In this document: positions 1 through 3,944 of the stretch, piece after piece
Numbering within the stretch: position 1 is the first letter of the stretch
How the letters are laid out: each line of letters begins with the position of its first letter
DNA from: DASPKM01 sp036402175
GTDB lineage: Bacteria; Bacteroidota; Bacteroidia; Chitinophagales; Chitinophagaceae
Assembly (NCBI GenBank): GCA_036402175.1
Contig: DASWTK010000255.1
Location: forward strand, 1 to 5,555
Reading direction: 5' to 3'
Length of the DNA: 5,555 bases
The notes under the pieces: model-generated
Database searches by the model: none
Seen by the model: only the letters and a program-made list of their open reading frames with translations
Told to the model about the DNA's origin: nothing
Made by a program: the position numbers and the translations under genes

Positions 1-549
1 ATTCCGGTCAGCTTTGAACAGCACAAGGGATATTTTATCGTACAGGGATATTTTCTTCCGCCTGTATCTTTTACCAACGACGAGGCAAACGCGCTGCTGC
101 TCATGGAAGCGATCGTGACGGGATTTGCCGACAAGTCGATCCAGAAACATTATTCTACCGCGCTCAGCAAAGTAAAATCGGTATTACGCTCTTCGCAGAA
201 GGAGAAGATAGAGCAACTCAATAATAATATCAGGCTGCAGGTGCCATCCTGCTATGTGCACAATTATGAATACCTCTCAATTATCCAAACCGCCATTGCT
301 TCAAAAAATATTCTTGAGATCGGCTATATGAACAATAACAATATCGCAAGCAGCAGGCAACTGGAACCGATCGGCCTGATTTTCTATGCGCTTAACTGGC
401 ATCTGATAGGATACTGCCATCACCGCCATGACTACCGCGATTTCCGTGTTGGCCGCATTCTACGCCTCTCCAATACAGGCCTTCCATTCCGAAAAACGGA
501 TCATATAGAGTTGAACGAATACATGAAGACGCTTCCCGTAAATTATTAA
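1..549 (+). CDS. YafY-type WYL-domain transcriptional regulator (5' end cut by window)
   Basis: The frame is open from base 1 to a TAA at 547-549, giving 182 visible residues. Family members of this type carry an N-terminal helix-turn-helix DNA-binding domain of about 60 residues, which must lie left of the window, so the internal ATG at 103 is not the start. Visible residues 1-34 include GYFLPPVSFTNDEANALLL, which is typical of the linker after the HTH in YafY proteins. Residues 35-80 form a helical segment, and about 88-155 form the WYL domain, with LEPIGLIFYALNWHLIGYC (121-139) followed by RDFRVGRI (146-153). The eponymous W-Y-L reads W-H-L here (W133). WYL domains bind small ligands or nucleic acids and regulate the attached HTH; the effector cannot be told from sequence. 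A DinB-fold gene follows 63 bp downstream on the same strand and may be co-transcribed. Family assignment is secure; the target genes are unknown. Confidence 0.88.
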   Translation: MPVSFEQHKGYFIVQGYFLPPVSFTNDEANALLLMEAIVTGFADKSIQKHYSTALSKVKSVLRSSQKEKIEQLNNNIRLQVPSCYVHNYEYLSIIQTAIASKNILEIGYMNNNNIASSRQLEPIGLIFYALNWHLIGYCHHRHDYRDFRVGRILRLSNTGLPFRKTDHIELNEYMKTLPVNY

Positions 550-612
550 AAGTACACTGCCATAGGGTTGTCAGTGACCGGTGTTTTCTTTGTTGTACAA
601 AAACAAAAAAAC

Positions 613-1107
613 ATGGCACTCAAAGAAATTTTTCTGAAAGATCTTGATTTCGAAGCTAAAGCTACCCGCCGAATGCTGGAGCGTGTTCCATCCGACAAGT
701 TAGACTGGCAACCGCACCAGAAGAGCATGACAATGCAGTCACTGGCAACACACATTGCAGAGTTGCCGGGCTGGATCAGCATGACACTCACAACCAGCGG
801 GCTTGACTTTGCCAAAAACCCTTATCAACCCAAAAAGATCAGTAATACAAACGACCTGCTGCAATATTTTGAAGAATCACTGACAGGCGGTGTTGCTATG
901 CTGGAAAAAGCAACAGAAGATCAGTTTTCTGAAGACTGGACTTTACGCGATGGAGAAAAAGTGTACAGTACATCGTCAAAGGCCGAAGTGATCCGCATGT
1001 CATTGTCGCAGATCATTCATCATCGCGCGCAACTGGGCGTTTATCTGAGATTGCTGAACGTGCCCATTCCGGGAACATACGGGCCTAGCGCCGATGAACA
1101 ATGGTAA
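613..1107 (+). CDS. DinB-fold (DinB/YfiT-like) putative metal-dependent protein
   Basis: This encodes 164 residues, the usual size of a DinB-superfamily four-helix bundle, a cytoplasmic fold whose members include thiol transferases and many proteins of unknown activity. The start at ATG 613 (MALKEIFLKDLDFEAKATRR) is chosen because the family fold begins there. A TTG at 568 in the same frame would add only a non-conserved, phenylalanine- and valine-rich stretch. Recognisable parts are the first metal-ligand region SLATHIAELPGW (H47) and the C-terminal signature IIHHRAQLGVYLRLLNVPIP (H136, H137), followed by GTYGPSADE, a common ending in Bacteroidota members. The third ligand is usually a histidine four residues before H137; here that position is Q133. 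The gene lies 63 bp after a WYL regulator on the same strand. A one-mismatch promoter-like TTTCTTTG at 585-592 could give it its own transcript, but that is weak. The fold call is firm; substrate and activity are unknown. Confidence 0.87.
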   Translation: MALKEIFLKDLDFEAKATRRMLERVPSDKLDWQPHQKSMTMQSLATHIAELPGWISMTLTTSGLDFAKNPYQPKKISNTNDLLQYFEESLTGGVAMLEKATEDQFSEDWTLRDGEKVYSTSSKAEVIRMSLSQIIHHRAQLGVYLRLLNVPIPGTYGPSADEQW

Positions 1108-1238
1108 TCAATGTATCAGGAAAATTGCAGGTAAGTTTTCAGCGTTAATTCATAAAAATCCCAAGTGCATATCCTATGTGAATAAGTCTGGTTTGGCACA
1201 GTTTTGACTTTAAAAAGGCGACACCAACATCCATCCTT

Positions 1239-1325
1239 ATGAAAAAAACCATAGCACTTAACATCCTGCTTATCCTGGCTTATTATCTGATGATGATAGC
1301 TGTTTGCAAGTTCATGATCTTTTAA
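1239..1325 (+). CDS. possible small hydrophobic membrane peptide (28 aa)
   Basis: ATG at 1239 opens a 28-codon frame ending in TAA at 1323-1325. The peptide starts MKK and is then almost entirely hydrophobic (IALNILLILAYYLMMIAV, then CKFMIF), as expected for one transmembrane helix with a positively charged N-terminus. It does not overlap another gene and its stop lies at the left arm of the inverted repeat at 1324-1366, which could end its transcript. Against it: no ribosome-binding site at a useful distance (AAAAAGG is about 20 bases upstream), no convincing promoter, and frames this short arise by chance. I recognise no family. Single-helix peptides of this size include transporter subunits such as KdpF and type I toxins, but nothing here specifically supports either. 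Confidence 0.35.
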   Translation: MKKTIALNILLILAYYLMMIAVCKFMIF

Positions 1326-1366
1326 ATCAGCTGATAGATTCCTTCAATGGATTGATCAGCTGATTT
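1324..1366. terminator. inverted repeat between converging frames, possible bidirectional terminator
   Basis: AAATCAGCTGAT (1324-1335) is repeated in perfect inverted form as ATCAGCTGATTT (1355-1366), giving a 12-bp stem around a 19-base loop. It sits where the plus-strand small frame and the minus-strand trmD converge, and contains most or all of both stop codons (1323-1325 and 1356-1358). Read on the plus strand it is followed by a modest T-rich stretch (CATTTTC); read on the minus strand the downstream sequence is not T-rich. The stem is only moderately GC-rich, so termination efficiency is uncertain. Confidence 0.5.
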
Positions 1367-2045
1367 CATTTTCATCCAGTAATTCCGGCCTTTTTTCCTT
1401 TGTGCGCTTCAAAGATTGTTCATGCCGCCAGTCGTCAACCTTTTTAGGATCGCCACTTAGCAGCACATCGGGAACTTTCCAGCCACGGAATTCTGCCGGG
1501 CGTGTATAAACAGGAGGCGCAAGCAAGCCATCCTGGAATGAATCGAACAAAGCGGAAGTTTCATCATTCAATACGCCCGGAATCAACCGTCCGATCGCGT
1601 CGGTAAGTACAGCCGCGGCCAACTCGCCGCCACTAAGTACATAATCACCAATAGATATTTCCCTGGTAACATAATGTTCGCGGATCCTTTCATCTATACC
1701 CTTATAGTGTCCGCAAATTAGAAGCAAATTATTCTTAAGTGAAAGTTGGTTTGCGATCTGCTGATCTAATTTTTCTCCATCCGGAGTAAGATAAATGATC
1801 TCATCGTAGGGCGCTTCTTTCGATAATTCATCAATGGCCTCGGCCAAAGGCTGCGGCATCATTACCATGCCCGCGCCTCCGCCAAACTGGTAATCGTCAA
1901 CCTGACCATATTCATTGACCGCCCACTTGCGCAACGCATGCACACGAACTTCCAGCAATCCTTTTTCCTGCGCCCTCTTCATAATTGAATGAGATAATGG
2001 ACTTGTCAGAAGTTCCGGAAGAATGGAAATTATGTCGATTTTCAT
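1356..2045 (-). CDS. trmD: tRNA (guanine-N1)-methyltransferase TrmD
   Basis: TrmD transfers a methyl group from S-adenosylmethionine to N1 of G37 beside the anticodon in tRNAs with G at position 36, preventing +1 frameshifting; it is essential or nearly so in most bacteria and works as a cytoplasmic homodimer. The 229-residue product begins MKIDIISILPELL, the standard TrmD N-terminus, from ATG at 2043-2045. An ATG 12 codons upstream would add MAYWLIAFYLCF, which lies in repeat sequence and is not family-like. Visible motifs are VDDYQFGGGAGMVM (49-62), the SPOUT trefoil-knot AdoMet site LLICGHYKGIDER (108-120) and SIGDYVLSGGEL (131-142), GRLIPGVL (152-159) with R153, and FDSFQDGLL (167-175) whose D168 aligns with the catalytic Asp169 of E. 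coli TrmD. VYTRPAEFRGW and WRHEQSLKRT mark the C-terminal domain. The protein is about 25 residues shorter than the E. coli enzyme at its C-terminus. In many bacteria trmD lies with rpsP, rimM and rplS; none is next to it here, so it appears to be its own unit. Confidence 0.97.
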   Translation of the reverse strand: MKIDIISILPELLTSPLSHSIMKRAQEKGLLEVRVHALRKWAVNEYGQVDDYQFGGGAGMVMMPQPLAEAIDELSKEAPYDEIIYLTPDGEKLDQQIANQLSLKNNLLLICGHYKGIDERIREHYVTREISIGDYVLSGGELAAAVLTDAIGRLIPGVLNDETSALFDSFQDGLLAPPVYTRPAEFRGWKVPDVLLSGDPKKVDDWRHEQSLKRTKEKRPELLDENEIS

Positions 2046-2049
2046 GAAG

Positions 2050-2081
2050 CAAAGATAGAAGGCAATTAGCCAATAAGCCAA
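2050..2081 (-). promoter_or_regulatory. predicted trmD promoter (Bacteroidota type), near-leaderless
   Basis: On the minus strand, TATCTTTG (2057 down to 2050) matches the Bacteroidota -7 consensus TAnnTTTG exactly. A TTGG (2081 down to 2078) lies 20 bases further upstream, a suitable spacing for the -33 element (consensus TTTG). Only four bases (CTTC) separate the -7 element from the trmD ATG at 2045, so transcription should begin at or within a few bases of the start codon. The -33 candidate is part of the AGCCAATA repeat array. The transcription start is inferred, not measured. Confidence 0.6.
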
Positions 2082-2123
2082 TAAGCAAATTAGCCAATTT
2101 GAGGATTTGAGGATTTGAGGATG
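2068..2123. repeat. tandem array with 8-bp period
   Basis: Seven consecutive 8-base units can be read in one phase: AGCCAATA twice, AGCAAATT, AGCCAATT, TGAGGATT twice, TGAGGATG. Read in another phase, ATTTGAGG occurs three times perfectly at 2097-2120. The array switches unit sequence midway without losing its period. It starts 10 bases beyond the trmD -7 element. No coding potential that I accept. Confidence 0.85.
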
Positions 2124-2177
2124 AATTATATGATGAGTTAATGATCCAATGTACTTTCAACTGGAGATATTGAAAAG

Positions 2178-2207
2178 AAAAAGCCCCTGTTATTTGAAAC
2201 AGGGGCT
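2178..2207 (-). terminator. strong rho-independent terminator of the LolA-like gene pair
   Basis: AGCCCCTGTT (2182-2191) and AACAGGGGCT (2198-2207) form a perfect, GC-rich 10-bp stem with a six-base loop. Read on the minus strand the stem is followed at once by a T tract (TTTT at 2181-2178, then C, then TTTT to 2173), the classical intrinsic terminator layout. It lies about 130 bp downstream of the stop of the gene at 2337-3053 and upstream of trmD, and so separates the two minus-strand units. On the plus strand the following bases are less T-rich. Confidence 0.88.
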
Positions 2208-2262
2208 GGTTTATTTAATCTACTACATTTTTAAATCGCCTTATCATTAACTAATTATCCAA

Positions 2263-2334
2263 TTGGACAATTAATTTGCTTATTGGCTTATTGGCTTAAT
2301 TGGCTAATTATCCTATTGCTTAATTAGCTAATTG
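2263..2334. repeat. second 8-bp-period array (inverted relative to the first)
   Basis: Units read TTGGACAA, TTAATT, then TTGCTTA, TTGGCTTA, TTGGCTTAA, TTGGCTAA, TTATCCTA, TTGCTTAA, TTAGCTAA, TTG: mostly eight bases long with occasional one-base slips. It is the complement in style of the AGCCAATA array at 2068-2099 and ends two bases short of the stop codon (2337-2339) of the neighbouring LolA-like gene. Slips and degeneracy suggest replication slippage followed by drift. Confidence 0.75.
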
Positions 2335-2336
2335 TT

Positions 2337-3053
2337 TCACTTCGGCATCTCAAAAATCTTCAAATCAATCTCCTTATTAAACTCAACCTTATTCACATTG
2401 ATCGTGATTTCAAATCCCTGATTTGTTACAGTAGTAAACGGCATTACATAACCGATATCGGTCTTCTTGAAATTTGAAAAGGTTGCCACGGCAGTTACGT
2501 CCTGACCCTGGATTGAATTCACCGATTCGCGCTTTACTACATAGTAGGTAGCGGGATCAATATAAAATGTGCTTTCTTTTCCATCTTTATTGGTAAGCTT
2601 GATCTTGAATGCGTCAACACCCTCTACCTTTTCCTTACCTGTCAGCTCAACCTTGCTGCCTTTTCCCTGGTAATCGTACAACTCTCCACCCAGGTCGAAT
2701 GCTGATTGCGCTGCCTTCACCTGATCTTCGGGTAATGGCTGAGGATCTGTCATCCCCTGTAATGGATTGATCATCCAACCGCCGGTTGGCGTTACACTCT
2801 GCACAATTTCCTGTCCGTTGAAATTTGCAACATTTTTGAAACCTTTACCAACAACGATGGTGGTTGTGCTGGTAAGCGTTGATCCCATTACAGAAAGATC
2901 GCTTTCAATTACCTGGCTTTTTATTTTAGAGATCACATCCTTGCCGCCTATTGCCGCGATGTGTTTACTTACTACCTCATCCGCCGTTTGCGCCTGCAGA
3001 TAAGAACTGCTTAACAAAAGCATTCCGGCAAAAACTTTACTTAACATTTTCAT
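2337..3053 (-). CDS. exported LolA-like (outer membrane lipoprotein-sorting type) protein, paralogue B
   Basis: The 238-residue product starts with a clear Sec signal peptide: MKMLSKVFAGMLLL, then SSSYLQAQ with cleavage expected around residue 22. There is no lipobox cysteine, so the mature protein should be soluble in the periplasm or loosely envelope-bound. The mature part begins TADEVVSKHIAAIGGKDVI and is predicted mostly beta, with GGWMINP (91-97), VEGVDAFKIKLT (143-154), FYIDPATYYVVKRES (163-177) and FSNFKKTDIGYVMPF (192-206). This pattern is typical of Bacteroidota proteins annotated as LolA-like lipoprotein-sorting proteins; the fold can bind acyl chains, but lipoprotein carriage by this copy is not shown. 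It follows its paralogue (3081-3824) after 27 bp on the same strand and is followed by a strong terminator, so the two probably form one operon. The start could also be the second ATG two codons in (3045-3047); the signal peptide is unchanged. It has no cysteine. Confidence 0.8.
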   Translation of the reverse strand: MKMLSKVFAGMLLLSSSYLQAQTADEVVSKHIAAIGGKDVISKIKSQVIESDLSVMGSTLTSTTTIVVGKGFKNVANFNGQEIVQSVTPTGGWMINPLQGMTDPQPLPEDQVKAAQSAFDLGGELYDYQGKGSKVELTGKEKVEGVDAFKIKLTNKDGKESTFYIDPATYYVVKRESVNSIQGQDVTAVATFSNFKKTDIGYVMPFTTVTNQGFEITINVNKVEFNKEIDLKIFEMPK

Positions 3054-3080
3054 TTTTTTGGTATTTGATTTTTTAGTTGA

Positions 3081-3824
3081 CTATTCTGGTTTGAACAATT
3101 TAGCATCAACAGGCTTATTAACTTCTATCTTTTCATAAGTGAACGAAGCCGGACCACCTGTACTGACAGTAAAAGGAAATAAATATCCGTCGTCTGTCTT
3201 CTGAAAATTACTGTATGAAATGCTCATAGTACCATCGCCGCCCTGCGGCCGGCCACCTCCGCCACCACCTCCCGGTCCACCACGTCCTGTACGGCTTTCC
3301 CTGATCACATACCATGAGTTCGCATCTATGAAATAAGTGATTGGGCTGCCAGCCTTTGGTGTTAGTTTTATCTTGTAACAATCCACTCCCTCAACCTGCT
3401 CCTTCCCGATTAACTCTGCCGTATGCCCTTTTGCAGCATAATTGATCAGCGGACTGATGCAATCCATCTCAAATTGCTGCGCTTTTAACCGATCATCCGG
3501 CAATGCTTCAAAAGCTCCTCCACTCCGGGGATTAGATGCCCAACCACCAGTTTCTGTAATGATAGTTGTCTGAGAGCCCATTCCAAACTGCACTTCCCTT
3601 CTAAACAGCTTATCCTGCACTTTCCAGGTTTTGATGGTCAGTTCATTGCCATTTGGCATAACAGCAACACCTTCCATGTAAACACTTTTGATCCCCAGCA
3701 CTTTTTCTTTACCGCCAAGCGCTTCTGTATACTTGTTGATGACATCATCAACGGTCTGTGCCCTTAGATTCTGGAAACCAACAATAAGTTGTATCAGCAC
3801 GAAAAATATTACAGGCTTTTTCAT
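3081..3824 (-). CDS. exported LolA-like protein, paralogue A, with glycine-rich insert
   Basis: The 247-residue product has a signal peptide (MKKPVIFFVLIQLIVGF then QNLRAQ, cleavage near residue 23, no lipobox) and a mature domain that aligns along its length with the downstream gene: TVDDVINKYTEALGGKE, GGWASNP (93-99), VEGVDCYKIKLT (144-155), YFIDANSWYVIRESR (164-178), YSNFQKTDDGYLFPF (204-218). It is probably a periplasmic protein of the LolA-like superfamily; the cargo is unknown. Two differences from paralogue B stand out: a glycine-rich insert at about 180-198 (GRGGPGGGGGGGRPQGGDG) between two conserved strands, and two cysteines (C122, C149) where B has L121 and A148. An AGGAAA ribosome-binding site lies eight bases before ATG 3822-3824 and a -7 promoter element lies just upstream, so this is the first gene of the pair. 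It ends in TAG. Confidence 0.8.
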   Translation of the reverse strand: MKKPVIFFVLIQLIVGFQNLRAQTVDDVINKYTEALGGKEKVLGIKSVYMEGVAVMPNGNELTIKTWKVQDKLFRREVQFGMGSQTTIITETGGWASNPRSGGAFEALPDDRLKAQQFEMDCISPLINYAAKGHTAELIGKEQVEGVDCYKIKLTPKAGSPITYFIDANSWYVIRESRTGRGGPGGGGGGGRPQGGDGTMSISYSNFQKTDDGYLFPFTVSTGGPASFTYEKIEVNKPVDAKLFKPE

Positions 3825-3832
3825 AAAAAAAA

Positions 3833-3838
3833 TTTCCT
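3833..3838 (-). promoter_or_regulatory. ribosome-binding site of LolA-like paralogue A
   Basis: AGGAAA on the minus strand, eight bases before the ATG at 3824 and separated from it by a run of eight T (A8 on the plus strand at 3825-3832). It is the best Shine-Dalgarno match before any gene in the window and fixes the start codon. Confidence 0.6.
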
Positions 3839-3845
3839 GGGATTA

Positions 3846-3853
3846 CAAATATA
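3846..3853 (-). promoter_or_regulatory. predicted -7 promoter element of the LolA-like pair
   Basis: TATATTTG on the minus strand (3853 down to 3846) is an exact match to the Bacteroidota TAnnTTTG element. It would give a leader of roughly 20 bases containing the AGGAAA ribosome-binding site. No clear TTTG was found at the expected -33 spacing, so the assignment rests on the -7 element and its position. Confidence 0.55.
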
Positions 3854-3882
3854 AAAGAGTAGAGAGGGAAACCGCATCCGTT

Positions 3883-3892
3883 GTAAATTTAC
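3883..3892. promoter_or_regulatory. 10-bp palindrome in the divergent spacer, possible operator
   Basis: GTAAATTTAC is a perfect palindrome lying about 30-40 bp upstream of the -7 element of the LolA-like pair and about 50 bp before the ade start codon. Its place between divergent genes would suit a regulator site, but AT-rich 10-bp palindromes occur by chance and no second copy is visible. Confidence 0.25.
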
Positions 3893-3944
3893 TGCAACCA
3901 CTCATACTTTATACCGAAAACTTGCTCAGTTTCAAATATTGAAC

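Larger units (their letters stand above)
2068..2296. repeat. 24-bp perfect inverted repeat enclosing a terminator
   Basis: The arm at 2068-2091 (starting AGCCAATAAGCC) is the exact reverse complement of 2273-2296 (ending TTATTGGCT), with 181 bp between them. After a one-base insertion the match continues for about five more bases on the outer side. A smaller 10-bp inverted pair is nested inside: AGTTAATGAT (2136-2145) and ATCATTAACT (2243-2252). The intrinsic terminator at 2182-2207 lies near the middle. No transposase is encoded. It resembles an interspersed intergenic repeat or a non-autonomous element, which is an inference from structure only. Confidence 0.75.

Noticed and set aside
589..607. 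TTTGTT...AACAAA inverted repeat with a TTGTACAA core upstream of the DinB-fold gene, as a regulator site
   Set aside because: The sequence is low-complexity A/T-rich and a palindrome this short is expected by chance; no second copy was seen.
568..612. Upstream TTG start that would lengthen the DinB-fold protein by 15 residues
   Set aside because: The added stretch is not family-like and overlaps a promoter-like TTTCTTTG; ATG 613 begins exactly at the first family helix.
1194..1208. TGGCAC followed by TTGA, resembling a sigma-54 promoter before the small frame
   Set aside because: The -12 GC dinucleotide is missing and the spacing is one base short; only the -24 half matches.
2046..2081. Upstream ATG giving trmD a 12-residue hydrophobic N-terminal extension
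   Set aside because: It is encoded by repeat sequence and the predicted -7 element, and MKIDIISILPELL is the normal TrmD start.
2068..2334. Repeat arrays considered as a CRISPR array or origin iterons
   Set aside because: Units are only 8 bp and contiguous with no unique spacers; there are no cas or replication genes nearby.
3825..3832. Run of eight A before LolA-like paralogue A as a phase-variable tract
   Set aside because: It is a short homopolymer in the leader between a good ribosome-binding site and the start codon, and slippage there would not shift the reading frame.
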